Source: UMGS755 sp045597205
Lineage (GTDB): Bacteria; Bacillota; Clostridia; UBA1381; UBA9506
NCBI GenBank assembly: GCA_045597205.1
Contig: JAZODT010000042.1
Span: 1-23,302, forward strand
Length of the DNA stretch: 23,302 nt
Reading direction: 5' to 3'
In this document: positions 13,245-22,326 of the stretch, one piece after another
How positions within the stretch are numbered: position 1 is the stretch's first letter
Layout of the letters: each line of letters starts with the position of its first letter
Translations under genes and position numbers: made by a program
Notes under the pieces: model-generated
The model's input: only the letters and a program-made list of their open reading frames with translations
Told to the model about the DNA's origin: nothing
Database searches by the model: none

Positions 13245-15584
13245 TTAAATTTCTATTAATCTAGCTGCCAAAACCGTCATATCATCTTTTGCCACGCCGC
13301 CACTAATGGCCAATGCTCCACGTAGAATATCATCTGCCAGTTGTTGCGGTGTTTCTCCGTTAAAGGCCTCTATAATGCGGCATATCTTGCTTTCTGCTTC
13401 GGTTTCTAAGGCGTCGGCAACGCCGTCTGTCACCATGACGACATAATCACCGGAGCGGGCATATTTTAAATCACAATCTGCCTCAATATCACAAAGAATA
13501 CCTGCCGGCAAGGAGGAACAAGTCACCTTTTCCACCTGCTCACCTCCGGTTACATAAGAATTACTGGCACCAATTTTAATAAATTCCAAGGCACCGCTAT
13601 ATAAATTAACCAGGCACAAGTCTGCTGTGGCAAAACTTTCCCGCTCTGTGCTGACCATGAGCATACTGTTAATGAGTTTTAATGAGGTTTCTTTATCAAA
13701 TCCTGCTGCAATTAACTGACGGATTAAGTGGATGGTCATACTGCTTTGATTTTCTGCAGCATAACCCTGCCCCATACCGTCTGACAATGCCAGCACAAAT
13801 TTTCCGTCTGCCGATTGTGATAACATATAATGGTCGCCGCATACCGAACCGTCTTTGCCGGCTATTTGTGCAAAGCCTGTTTCCATGGTATAACGTGCCT
13901 GCTCCTGAAAACGCAAACGGCACCGATTTTGACTGCAAACAGACGGCAGGCGCAGCATGGGAACATTTAAAACGCTACCTAGTACTGCTGCCACTTGTTG
14001 TGCACAAACACGTTCACCACCGCAGGCCGCCAGTTCCAGCGAAACTTCTTTTATGTCTGTGCCCGAAACCCTGATGTGCGTGGCCTCAATGCCTTTTCGG
14101 TCTAGTGCCGCAGCAATTCGTCTTTCTAACCGAATCCCTTCTGTGGGTTCTGTGCCCAATTCACCTTTTAAATGCTCTAACACCATAGATAAATTTTTAA
14201 ACTGCTCTGCCACCAGATTCCGGCTTTCTGACACTCTGCCTGCCCATAATAAATTTACCTTATGCACTTCATAATTTTTATTTAACACCTCTAAAAAATC
14301 ATATAAATGGATGCATTCTTTTTTAAAACTTTCCGGTACATCCTCCGGCTCTGCATTGCCTCTTAGATGCATCCGGTTATATAATGTTAGCAAGGAATGT
14401 TTTGTTTCATTATACTCTTTTTGCCAGCAATATTTCATTAAAGTGCAGTTTCTGCAAACCTTCTCTGCTGTTTTATCAAATAAAAATGCCGGATCACGCA
14501 GGGCCGAATCGACACTTGTTTCAATGGCTTCATTAAAGGTGCATGACAACGCTTCAAAAGATTGAGAGGCCTCTGTCAGCTTATTGGCCATAATTTCCCT
14601 TAAACGTGCCACTGCATCCTCGGCATAAACTGGTGCTTTCACCACCTCACCAAACACAGTTAACAGGTGGTCGGGAATTAAAAAAAGAATAAGACCTGCC
14701 AGCAAAACATGATAATAAGCAATCATCGTATTAGCCGAACCATTAAAATATAACATTGAAAGTGCATTAGCACAAAAAAAGCTGAGCGCAACGCCCCATC
14801 TTCCTTTTTTTTGCAAAAGGCCGGCACACAAAGCACTCACGGCATAAACAGCCAATACCTGTGCCGGTAAAACATCTGTTAAACTGTTTACAAAACCAAA
14901 TAAAATACCTGCCGCACCGGAAAGGGGAAAGCCACCGGTTAACCCGGCAACTAGAATAATAACTAGACTAACGACATGAGCCGCCCCTTTAAAATAAGGA
15001 ATGTTGCTAAAGCTAAGTACCACGCCGCCGCATAAAAATAATAAGCTTAGACTTTCTATGGGCTCAAAAACAGACCTTTTATGTATGTGTCGTATTAAAT
15101 CTGCCGCTTTATCAAAAATAAAATAAGAAAAAAACACCAAAATGCCCTCTAAGGTCTGAAACAAAATATCGTATAGCAAAAACCCGTTAAAGGCAATAAA
15201 GACAAATCCTGTTAGCATAACCGCACCAGATGCCAGCGTTGCATATAACCACTTGTGGTCTTCAAATTCTTTCTCCAACAATATGGAACAGGCACAAACA
15301 ATGACAAGAGCGCCCGCATATTGCATAACGCGCAAACCCATACCGGAAACAGCCAGTCCCAAAAAAACAGCCAACACGCCCAACATGCGCTTTTGTTTTG
15401 GGAACACTGCTGCATAATAAGAGATACCCAAAGGAGAAATAGCGCCAAACAAAAAGATTTTACTCAGCAAAAAGCAAAGTATGTATTCCATAAATTCATA
15501 TACATTAAATTGAAAAACTTTTTTTCTTTTTTTAGCTACAGGTATCCCCATTTTTTGATAGGATTGCAATTCTTGATTTGTCAT
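13245..15584 (-). CDS. spoIIE: Stage II sporulation protein E, phosphatase
   Basis: SpoIIE sits at the asymmetric division septum, dephosphorylates SpoIIAA and so releases sigma-F in the forespore. The 779-aa protein (B. subtilis: about 827) has a short cytoplasmic N-terminus. A multi-helix membrane domain (about residues 30-310) follows, then a regulatory region with the Cys-containing CRNCTLMKYCWQKEYNET motif (split). The C-terminal PP2C phosphatase is complete: DGMGQG with metal-binding Asp602, TDG with Asp720, and DDM at 767-769. These correspond to the catalytic acids of the B. subtilis enzyme. AGGAGG precedes the ATG at 15584. The upstream region carries a promoter with the unusual 21-base spacing known for spoIIE. 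Its presence indicates a genuine endospore former, since spoIIE is kept only in sporulating Firmicutes. Confidence 0.97.
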   Translation of the reverse strand: MTNQELQSYQKMGIPVAKKRKKVFQFNVYEFMEYILCFLLSKIFLFGAISPLGISYYAAVFPKQKRMLGVLAVFLGLAVSGMGLRVMQYAGALVIVCACSILLEKEFEDHKWLYATLASGAVMLTGFVFIAFNGFLLYDILFQTLEGILVFFSYFIFDKAADLIRHIHKRSVFEPIESLSLLFLCGGVVLSFSNIPYFKGAAHVVSLVIILVAGLTGGFPLSGAAGILFGFVNSLTDVLPAQVLAVYAVSALCAGLLQKKGRWGVALSFFCANALSMLYFNGSANTMIAYYHVLLAGLILFLIPDHLLTVFGEVVKAPVYAEDAVARLREIMANKLTEASQSFEALSCTFNEAIETSVDSALRDPAFLFDKTAEKVCRNCTLMKYCWQKEYNETKHSLLTLYNRMHLRGNAEPEDVPESFKKECIHLYDFLEVLNKNYEVHKVNLLWAGRVSESRNLVAEQFKNLSMVLEHLKGELGTEPTEGIRLERRIAAALDRKGIEATHIRVSGTDIKEVSLELAACGGERVCAQQVAAVLGSVLNVPMLRLPSVCSQNRCRLRFQEQARYTMETGFAQIAGKDGSVCGDHYMLSQSADGKFVLALSDGMGQGYAAENQSSMTIHLIRQLIAAGFDKETSLKLINSMLMVSTERESFATADLCLVNLYSGALEFIKIGASNSYVTGGEQVEKVTCSSLPAGILCDIEADCDLKYARSGDYVVMVTDGVADALETEAESKICRIIEAFNGETPQQLADDILRGALAISGGVAKDDMTVLAARLIEI

Positions 15585-15616
15585 TGGTAAGCCTCCTGGT
15601 AATTTTTTACATTTCC

Positions 15617-15692
15617 ATTATATACCAATTATTGCGCATATTTTGTCATAAATTGCAAACAAACTAAAAAAACATTTCTTCTTTTTTTGACA
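15617..15692 (-). promoter_or_regulatory. spoIIE promoter with 21-base spacing and Spo0A-box-like sites
   Basis: On the minus strand ATGACA (15649-15644) is followed after 21 bases by a perfect TATAAT (15622-15617). TGACAAA (15648-15642) overlaps the -35 and TGTCAAA lies at 15692-15686; each matches the 0A box TGTCGAA or TGNCGAA with one change. The predicted start is about 25 bases before the ATG. No -35 exists at normal 17-base spacing. Confidence 0.68.
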
Positions 15693-15737
15693 AAAAATAT
15701 TTCGTAAAAAATAATCGTTAAATTTTTATTTATGTTG

Positions 15738-15766
15738 TTTCATTTTGGAGAAAAATATGATATAAT
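15738..15766 (+). promoter_or_regulatory. Promoter of the 15830 operon, extended -10
   Basis: TGATATAAT (15758-15766) is an extended -10 with a perfect TATAAT. The -35 at 17 bases is weak (TTTCAT, 15738-15743), as is common with extended -10 elements. The region 15585-15829 otherwise holds only AT-rich sequence and the spoIIE control sites. Confidence 0.68.
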
Positions 15767-15829
15767 ATAGATTGGTTACATATATGATAAAAACAGAATG
15801 GGAATTCTAACGAATTTGGGAGGTTTCTC

Positions 15830-16540
15830 TTGAAAGAAAAAATATATACTATACCTTTAACTGATGCTTTTAATGAAGGCGGCGAATGCCCTTTTTGTAC
15901 GCTGGAAAAAAAGCTGGAGGCAGAACAAGTTACCTATGCCTTAGGTGCTTCTATGATGGAACCGGATAGCCGGATTATTTCCAATGACAAAGGCTATTGC
16001 CGCCGCCATTATGAACAAATGAACCGTGAGGCTAACGCTTTGAGCCTTGCTTTGGTGTTAGATACCCATTTAAATGAATTAATTAAAAAGCTGGAAACAG
16101 CAGCCCAAAAGCCAGAAGAAAAAGGCGGCTTATTTAAAAAGACAGACCACGAATCACCTTTAACCGCTGCCTTACAAAAAGACCAAGAAAGTTGCTTGAT
16201 TTGCCACAAGCTAGAACATACATTAGAAAAATTTGCAGGAGTTTTTTGGTATCTTTATAAAAACGAGGCAGATTTTAAGCAAAAGGTAGAAAATTCCCTT
16301 GGCTTTTGCCTGCCCCACTTTCAACTATTATTAAACTGTGCAGAAAGAGAGCTTTCCGGCAAACAATTAAAAGAAGCCAAACAAGCATTGATTGAACTGG
16401 AGATTAAGCACTTAAAACGAATTAACGAAGAAGTGAATTGGTTTACCAAAAAATATGATTATCGTTATCAAAATGAGCCCTGGAAAAATTCAAAAGATGC
16501 ACCAGGGCGTGCCATGGAAAAGCTGGCAAAGTTTTTATAA
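15830..16540 (+). CDS. Tandem CxxC/CxxH protein of unknown function (DUF6062-like)
   Basis: The 236-aa soluble protein has two matching modules. The first has Cys20-x2-Cys23 then Cys57-x2-His60 (ECPFC, YCRRH). The second has Cys122-x2-Cys125 then Cys160-x2-His163 (SCLIC, FCLPH). The gaps between the pairs are 33 and 34 residues, so the protein looks like an internal duplication, each half binding one metal, most likely zinc. The linkers and the C-terminal third are helical and charged. I recognise it as like the Firmicute family DUF6062, whose function is unknown; the name should be checked. The start is a TTG at 15830, supported by GGGAGG seven bases upstream. It is the first gene after the promoter and lies 12 bases before coaE. 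Confidence 0.78.
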   Translation: MKEKIYTIPLTDAFNEGGECPFCTLEKKLEAEQVTYALGASMMEPDSRIISNDKGYCRRHYEQMNREANALSLALVLDTHLNELIKKLETAAQKPEEKGGLFKKTDHESPLTAALQKDQESCLICHKLEHTLEKFAGVFWYLYKNEADFKQKVENSLGFCLPHFQLLLNCAERELSGKQLKEAKQALIELEIKHLKRINEEVNWFTKKYDYRYQNEPWKNSKDAPGRAMEKLAKFL

Positions 16541-16552
16541 AGAGGTACTTAT

Positions 16553-17137
16553 ATGAGCATTGTCATTGGGTTAACCGGCGGTAGCGGCTCAGGCAAAAGC
16601 ACCGTCGCTTTATGTTTTAAGAATGCAGGCGCAAGAATTATTGATGCTGACCAAATTGCCAGAGATGTGGTGGCTATCGGCAGACCTGCTCTTGCAGAAA
16701 TTGCCAACACGTTTACAGATGTTTTGCTGCCAGACGGTTCATTAAATAGAAAAAAACTGGGGGCCATTGTTTTTTCTGATAAAAATGCCCTTGCCCAATT
16801 AAATAAAATAACCCATGCATATATTATTAAAGCAATTAAAGAAATATTGGAAAACCATCCACAACCCTTAACCGTAATTGATGCACCCCTTTTATTTGAA
16901 TGTGGGTTAGAACCGCTTTGTTCTGTTTGTGTTGCTGTTCTTTCTGACAGAAAAACACGACTTGAGCGCATTATGAAACGGGACGGTTTAACGGAGGATT
17001 TGGCTAAAAGCCGCATAGATGCACAACCGGATGATGATTTTTACCGCACCCGTTGTGATTATATCATTGAAAATAACCAAGACCAAAACGCCTTAAAACG
17101 ATCCATCTACGAAATAATAAAGGAGCTTTCTCTGTGA
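16553..17137 (+). CDS. coaE: Dephospho-CoA kinase
   Basis: CoaE phosphorylates the 3' hydroxyl of the ribose in dephospho-CoA, the last step of coenzyme A synthesis. The 194-aa protein starts MSIVIGLTGGSGSGKST with the P-loop at 9-17. DADQIARDVV follows in the substrate-binding region. VIDAPLLFECGLE and the lid region RLERIMKRDGLTEDLAKSRI are typical of CoaE. GAGGT lies about 8 bases before the ATG. The stop overlaps the next gene by four bases (GTGA). Adjacency of coaE, a lytic transglycosylase and polA is also seen in other Clostridia. Confidence 0.96.
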   Translation: MSIVIGLTGGSGSGKSTVALCFKNAGARIIDADQIARDVVAIGRPALAEIANTFTDVLLPDGSLNRKKLGAIVFSDKNALAQLNKITHAYIIKAIKEILENHPQPLTVIDAPLLFECGLEPLCSVCVAVLSDRKTRLERIMKRDGLTEDLAKSRIDAQPDDDFYRTRCDYIIENNQDQNALKRSIYEIIKELSL

Positions 17138-17730
17138 AAAAAAAGCAATTAAAACGTTGGCTATTGGCAATTGTTATCTTTTCGCTACTTGTCAATACCG
17201 CCAACATTACCCGTATATTTTATCCGGTAAAATACATGAATCATATTAAGAAATATGCCGCAGAATATGCTGTGGATCCTTATTTGATTATGAGTATTAT
17301 AAAGTCTGAAAGCAATTTTAAACCCGATGCCGTTTCTCATAAGCAGGCCTCCGGTTTAATGCAGATTATTAAACCCACTGCCCAATGGATTGCCGACCGG
17401 TTAAATTTAACAGATTTTGAATATGAGCAAATTACCGATCCGGCGTTAAACATAAAAATGGGTTGTTATTACATGTCATATCTTTTAAATTTATATGATG
17501 GTAACGAAAAAAATGCCCTTGCCGCTTACAACGCCGGCGAAGGCAACGTCAGCCGTTGGCTTGCAGACGATGCCTATTCCAAAGACGGTGTAACGCTTTT
17601 ACAAATTCCTTATCCTGAAACCCGGCAATATATTACTAAGGTGATGAATAACCAAAAAATATATCGGTTGTTATATAAAATCCGGCCTGCTGTCAGCGTG
17701 AATGCCAATCCGGAGAAAACGGAGTTTTAA
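17134..17730 (+). CDS. Membrane-anchored lytic transglycosylase (SLT, GH23)
   Basis: The enzyme cuts peptidoglycan glycan strands outside the membrane, leaving anhydro ends. The 198-aa protein has a single N-terminal hydrophobic segment (about 9-20) that is a signal anchor or uncleaved signal. The SLT domain has the catalytic Glu59 in SIIKSESNF, then ASGLMQI, then the late motif NALAAYNAGEGNVSRWL. No LysM or other wall-binding repeat is present. The GTG start lies 8 bases after AAAGGAG and overlaps the coaE stop, so the two are coupled. Its stop overlaps the apbE start (TAATG). Relatives near coaE/polA in spore formers are annotated only as soluble lytic transglycosylases. Confidence 0.93.
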   Translation: MKKKQLKRWLLAIVIFSLLVNTANITRIFYPVKYMNHIKKYAAEYAVDPYLIMSIIKSESNFKPDAVSHKQASGLMQIIKPTAQWIADRLNLTDFEYEQITDPALNIKMGCYYMSYLLNLYDGNEKNALAAYNAGEGNVSRWLADDAYSKDGVTLLQIPYPETRQYITKVMNNQKIYRLLYKIRPAVSVNANPEKTEF

Positions 17731-18749
17731 TGATGAAGCACATAAAAGTTTTTGCCGGCATTGTAGTGCTTTTATTACTGTTTGCCGGTTTTACAAAGCC
17801 TACCATGCATACTGAAACTGAATTTTTAATGGACACCGTGGTATCTGTAACTGCCTATGGCTCAAACGCAAAAGAGGCCATTGGTGCTGTGTTTATGCGG
17901 TTACGGGAGCTTGATAAAAAGTGTAACGCCCATCAAAAAGAAAGCGTCGTATATGCCATTAACACCGCCCAGAAGAACGTGCCCGTTTCTGTTGATGAAG
18001 AGATTTTTGATTTAATTCAAAAATCACTTGTTTTTTCAAAAGATAGTCAGGGTGCCTTTGATATTACCCTGTTCCCTATCAGTACTCTTTGGGGATTTGG
18101 CACAAAAGAGGCCGCCATGCCGCAAAAGACAACCATTTCTGCCGCATTGACGGTGACCGGTGCAGAAAAACTGATTCTTGATAAAGAAAAACACACCATC
18201 ACTAAAACAAATAGCGATACACAATTAGATTTAGGTGCTGCCGTCAAGGGCTACGCATCCGAAGAAGCCTTAAAAATTTTAAAAGAAAAGGGCATATCCC
18301 ATGCCTATCTGGATTTAGGCGGCAATGTGGCTGTGATGGGCGGCAAGCCAACAAAATTTTTAAAACGGCTGTTAACCGGCACAAAATCAGAACCTTTTAT
18401 CATTGGTTTACAAAAGCCTGATGCGCCCCGGGGCACCTTAATAAAAACCTTTTCTCTCTATGACGGGTTCATTGTTACCTCTGGTGATTATGAACGATAT
18501 TTTGAAGAAAACGGCCAACGTTATCACCATATTTTAGACCCCCAAACGGGGTATCCTGTGCACAATGGATTAAAAAGTGTAACCGTTATTGCTGAAAATG
18601 GTTTAGAAGCCGATATGCTCTCAACGGCCTTATTTGTTTTAGGCAAAGAAAACATGCCTCTGTTAGCCAACCGTTGCCAAGGAATTTATGTTATTGATGA
18701 GCAAATGGAACTAACTGCCGTTAAGCCTCTTGGCACAGAAGAAAACTGA
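17730..18749 (+). CDS. apbE: FAD:protein FMN transferase
   Basis: ApbE attaches FMN covalently to threonine of extracytoplasmic flavoproteins such as RnfG/RnfD or NqrB/C, using FAD and Mg2+. The 339-aa protein has MDTVVSVTAYG, FDITLFPISTLWGFG, DLGAAVKGYASE and YLDLGGNVAVMGGKP. The metal/flavin motif HHILDPQTGYP starts at His266, and GLEADMLSTALFVLG follows. All are typical. The N-terminus is hydrophobic (MKHIKVFAGIVVLLLLFAGF) but lacks the lipobox Cys found in many ApbE lipoproteins. It is therefore probably a signal anchor or cleaved signal peptide. Two ATGs (17730 and 17733) compete; the second is better spaced (8 bases) from GGAG. No target flavoprotein gene is visible in the window. Confidence 0.94.
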   Translation: MMKHIKVFAGIVVLLLLFAGFTKPTMHTETEFLMDTVVSVTAYGSNAKEAIGAVFMRLRELDKKCNAHQKESVVYAINTAQKNVPVSVDEEIFDLIQKSLVFSKDSQGAFDITLFPISTLWGFGTKEAAMPQKTTISAALTVTGAEKLILDKEKHTITKTNSDTQLDLGAAVKGYASEEALKILKEKGISHAYLDLGGNVAVMGGKPTKFLKRLLTGTKSEPFIIGLQKPDAPRGTLIKTFSLYDGFIVTSGDYERYFEENGQRYHHILDPQTGYPVHNGLKSVTVIAENGLEADMLSTALFVLGKENMPLLANRCQGIYVIDEQMELTAVKPLGTEEN

Positions 18750-18768
18750 CGAAGGAAGGTAAAACTCC

Positions 18769-21384
18769 ATGTCAAAACCAAAATTTTTAATTATTGATGC
18801 CAACAGTATTATCAACCGTGCCTTTTACGGCATTCGTTTGTTAACAGCAAAAGACGGCACCTATACCAATGCCGTTTATGGCTTTTTAAACATTTTTTAT
18901 AAGTTTAAAGAAGAAATTAAGCCAGATTATATTGCGGCGGCTTTCGATTTAAAGGCCCCTACCTTTCGTCATAAAATGTTTGATGGCTACAAAGCCACAC
19001 GCCGCCCCATGCCGGAAGAACTGGTGCCCCAAATTCCTCTTTTAAAAGAAGTGCTCAACGCTCTCAAAATCCCTGTTTTAGAAAAAGAGGGGTATGAAGC
19101 AGATGATATTATTGGAACGGTAGCGGCACAATGTACTGAGCAGAATATTGCCTGCATGATTTTAACCGGCGACAAGGACGACTTGCAGCTTGCCACAGAA
19201 GACAATAAGATTTATTTGGTGACCACTCGCATGGGCAATACCGACACCGAAATTTTTGATGCCGCACATGTATTTGAAAAATATGGGGTTACGCCTAAGG
19301 AATTTATTGATGTAAAAGCCATTATGGGTGACACCTCTGATAATATCCCCGGGGTTAAAGGCATTGGTGAAAAGGGTGCTCTTTCCCTGATTTCCACCTT
19401 TAAAAATTTAGAGAATATTTATGAAAATTTAGATTCTGATGCCATTACAAAGGCATTGCGCACTAAACTTACAGAAGGCAAAGAAACCGCCTTTTTATCC
19501 CGCACTTTGGCAACCATTGACTGCCAAGTGCCCATTGGTCTTAATTTTGAAGCTGCAAAAGAACAAGAAGGAGATGTTGCGGCTCTCCGCGAATTATATA
19601 GCCGTTTGGAATTTAAGAGTTTTTTAAAAAAGCTCCCCCAAGATACCGGCGCGCCCTCATTGCAAACAGAAAAGCCATCTTTTAACAAAGTTACCCCCTC
19701 CCCAGAAGAATTAAAACAACTTTTAGCGGCTGAAACTGTATATTACATGATGGATATTCCGGGTACTGCCATTGCATTAACAGACGGAGCCGGCACTGTA
19801 GCTACTTTACCTTTAAACGATGACTGCCTTTCGGTGTTGAAAGATTTTTTTGAAAGAAAAAACGGGATAAAAGTAACTCATGGTAGCAAAGAGCAATATG
19901 TTTATCTTAAAAACATGAATATTGAACCCAAAGGTGAATGGTTTGATATTGCTGTTGCTGCTTATCTTTGCGAGGCTGCTCGAAAAAATTATGAGCTTTC
20001 TGAACTTGCAAATGACTATTTAGGAATCACATTAAACTTAAACGCAGCAGGTGAACAACTTTCCTTTGAAGAAGCGCCTACAGATGATTTTGCTGCTTTG
20101 GCTGAGCAAGCTTCTGTTTTGCCTGCACTTTACACTTGCCTAACAGAAAAATTAAGGTTGGACGGGTCATTAGAACTTTTTAAAACTATTGAAACACCCT
20201 TAATTGAGGTTCTTGCTGATATGCAAAATGCAGGCATTTTAGTTGATAAGGACAAGCTTTTGGAATTTGGCAAAATGTTAGAAGAACAAATTGGAACTTT
20301 AACGCAAGAAATCTATGACCTTGTCGGTGAGGAATTTAACATTAATTCTCCTAAACAGTTAGGCGTTATTTTATTTGAAAAACTGGGGCTTAAAGCCACC
20401 AAAAAAACAAAAACCGGCTATTCTACCGATGCCGGCACCTTAGAGAAACTAATAGGGGCACACCCCATGATTGAAAAAATTTTAGAATATCGTCATTTAG
20501 CCAAACTAAAATCCACTTATGTGGATGGGTTAAAGGATGTGATTGCACCGGATGGCAGAATTCATTCTACCTTTCATCAAACCGTAACGGTAACCGGCCG
20601 CATCAGCTCTTCAGAGCCAAATTTGCAGAACATCCCTATTCGTACTGCCTTAGGGCGTGAAATGCGAAAAATGTTTGTTGCAGCACCGGGCCATGTTTTG
20701 CTGGATGCCGACTATTCCCAAATTGAGTTGCGTGTGCTGGCACACATTGCCGGTGATGAGGCCATGATTGAAGCCTTTTGCTCCGGTAAAGATATCCACG
20801 CAAGCACAGCCGCCAAAATTTTTAACACACCATTAGAACAAGTAACAAGCGACATGCGCACAGCCGCCAAAGCTGTGAACTTTGGCTTGATTTACGGCAA
20901 GGGCGAATTTTCATTAGCACAGGATTTACAAATTTCCATGCGGGAAGCCAAAGCCTATATTGAAGATTATTTAGGCTCTTTTCCTAACGTGCAGCAATAT
21001 ATGAAAGATGTTGTGGAAAAAGCAAAGCAAAACGGCTATGTAACCACTCTTTTTGGCCGGCGTCGTGCTTTGCCGGAGCTGACTGCTTCTAACTTTCAGC
21101 TTCGCGCCTTTGGCGAACGTGCTGCTTTAAATACACCCATTCAGGGCACGGCGGCTGATATTATTAAACTGGCCATGGTGAAAGTGTTTAACCGTTTGAA
21201 AAAAGAAGGACTCCGTGCCCGCCTCATTTTGCAGGTACATGATGAACTGATTGTGGAAGCACCCTTTGAAGAACAAGAAATTGCCGGCCGGATTTTATGT
21301 GAAGAAATGGAACACGCCTTTATGATGCAGGCTCCGCTTTCTGTCGATATGCATGCCGGCGCCAGCTGGTTTCAGGCGAAATAA
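18769..21384 (+). CDS. polA: DNA polymerase I
   Basis: PolA fills gaps and removes Okazaki primers. The 871-aa protein has three parts. The N-terminal 5'-3' exonuclease (about 1-290) includes DANSIINRAFYG, EGYEADDIIGTVA, LTGDKDDLQL and MGDTSDNIPGVKGIGEKG. A middle region in the place of the 3'-5' exonuclease lacks the D-x-E motif. The polymerase domain has motif A DYSQIE (catalytic Asp648), the O-helix with Arg697, Lys701, Phe705 and Tyr709, and motif C VHDE (Asp825). The Asp-to-Asp distance of 177 equals that of E. coli (705 and 882). Phe at 705 is the E. coli-like (dNTP-discriminating) residue. GGAAGG precedes the ATG. The gene lies 19 bases after apbE. Confidence 0.97.
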   Translation: MSKPKFLIIDANSIINRAFYGIRLLTAKDGTYTNAVYGFLNIFYKFKEEIKPDYIAAAFDLKAPTFRHKMFDGYKATRRPMPEELVPQIPLLKEVLNALKIPVLEKEGYEADDIIGTVAAQCTEQNIACMILTGDKDDLQLATEDNKIYLVTTRMGNTDTEIFDAAHVFEKYGVTPKEFIDVKAIMGDTSDNIPGVKGIGEKGALSLISTFKNLENIYENLDSDAITKALRTKLTEGKETAFLSRTLATIDCQVPIGLNFEAAKEQEGDVAALRELYSRLEFKSFLKKLPQDTGAPSLQTEKPSFNKVTPSPEELKQLLAAETVYYMMDIPGTAIALTDGAGTVATLPLNDDCLSVLKDFFERKNGIKVTHGSKEQYVYLKNMNIEPKGEWFDIAVAAYLCEAARKNYELSELANDYLGITLNLNAAGEQLSFEEAPTDDFAALAEQASVLPALYTCLTEKLRLDGSLELFKTIETPLIEVLADMQNAGILVDKDKLLEFGKMLEEQIGTLTQEIYDLVGEEFNINSPKQLGVILFEKLGLKATKKTKTGYSTDAGTLEKLIGAHPMIEKILEYRHLAKLKSTYVDGLKDVIAPDGRIHSTFHQTVTVTGRISSSEPNLQNIPIRTALGREMRKMFVAAPGHVLLDADYSQIELRVLAHIAGDEAMIEAFCSGKDIHASTAAKIFNTPLEQVTSDMRTAAKAVNFGLIYGKGEFSLAQDLQISMREAKAYIEDYLGSFPNVQQYMKDVVEKAKQNGYVTTLFGRRRALPELTASNFQLRAFGERAALNTPIQGTAADIIKLAMVKVFNRLKKEGLRARLILQVHDELIVEAPFEEQEIAGRILCEEMEHAFMMQAPLSVDMHAGASWFQAK

Positions 21385-21399
21385 AAGAAGGGAGATGCC

Positions 21400-22317
21400 A
21401 TGTCTTTTTCCAGCGAGATAAAACATGAACTTTGTCAATTGCCTTTAGAAGGCCTCTGTTGTCAAAAAGCAGAACTTGCAGGTTTGTTAGCCTTAGCCGG
21501 CACCCTGCTTTCTGAAGCCGAGGGTGGCGGATTGCGATTTCGGACGGAAAATGCCGCCGTTGCAGAGCGTGCTTATGAGCTTCTTTCCGGCCTTTTTTCT
21601 GTGCATCCTAAGCGCATGGCTATCGAAAAAAAGAAAGCGGGCTATATTCACACCCTAGAGCTTTATGCAAAGGATAGTTTTCCTCTTGTTATGAAGGCTT
21701 TAGGTTTCTATCGTGACGGGCGGGTGAAATTTTGTGTTGACCCCTTTGTAGCCAGCGAATCCTGCTGTCGCCGTGCATTTTTGCGGGGAGCCTATTTGGG
21801 TGCCGGTTCTGCCAGTGCACCGGAAAAAAGTTATCATTTAGAAATTGAAACACACTACCATGATTTGGCGCAGGACCTTGTGCACCTTTTTAATGATGAA
21901 CAGCTATCCGCCCGTTTGGTTACCCGAAAATCTAATTATGTGATTTACATAAAAGACAGCGAAGAAATTGCCGATACTTTGGCAGCCTTAGGTGCCACGG
22001 ACTCCGCCTTAAATCTATATAGCATTAAAATAGAAAAAGATATGAAAAACATGGTAAATCGCAGAGTGAACTGTGAAACTGCCAACCTATCCAAAACAGC
22101 AGACACAGCTGCAAGGCACATTAAAGCCATCCGCAAGGTTATGGCTTCTCCTTTGGCTTCCGATTTACCCCCCACTATGATTGAGCTGGCAGATTTGCGT
22201 TTAGAAAACCCTGAAGCAAGTTTAATTGAATTAGCAGCCATGTTAAGCGAACCCATCAGCAAATCCGGTGTGAGCCGTCGATTGCAAAAATTAGAAAACA
22301 TGGCAGAAAAACTGTGA
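21400..22317 (+). CDS. whiA: DNA-binding protein WhiA
   Basis: WhiA is a conserved Gram-positive protein needed for sporulation in Streptomyces and linked to division and chromosome segregation in Bacillus. The 305-aa protein begins MSFSSEIKHELCQLP, the usual family start. A homing-endonuclease-like (LAGLIDADG-type) domain without nuclease function includes FLRGAYLGAGSASAPEKSYH. A C-terminal helix-turn-helix (SLIELAAMLSEPISKSGVSR) ends the protein. AAGGGAG precedes the ATG. In Bacillus and many others whiA follows yvcJ and yvcK; here it sits 15 bases after polA and before an RseC-like gene. That is a rearranged context. Confidence 0.95.
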   Translation: MSFSSEIKHELCQLPLEGLCCQKAELAGLLALAGTLLSEAEGGGLRFRTENAAVAERAYELLSGLFSVHPKRMAIEKKKAGYIHTLELYAKDSFPLVMKALGFYRDGRVKFCVDPFVASESCCRRAFLRGAYLGAGSASAPEKSYHLEIETHYHDLAQDLVHLFNDEQLSARLVTRKSNYVIYIKDSEEIADTLAALGATDSALNLYSIKIEKDMKNMVNRRVNCETANLSKTADTAARHIKAIRKVMASPLASDLPPTMIELADLRLENPEASLIELAAMLSEPISKSGVSRRLQKLENMAEKL

Positions 22318-22326
22318 GGAAAAAAC

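Noticed and set aside
16549..17016. 155-codon minus-strand open frame inside coaE
   Set aside because: Fully antisense to coaE, which has an intact P-loop and family motifs; no recognisable protein features.
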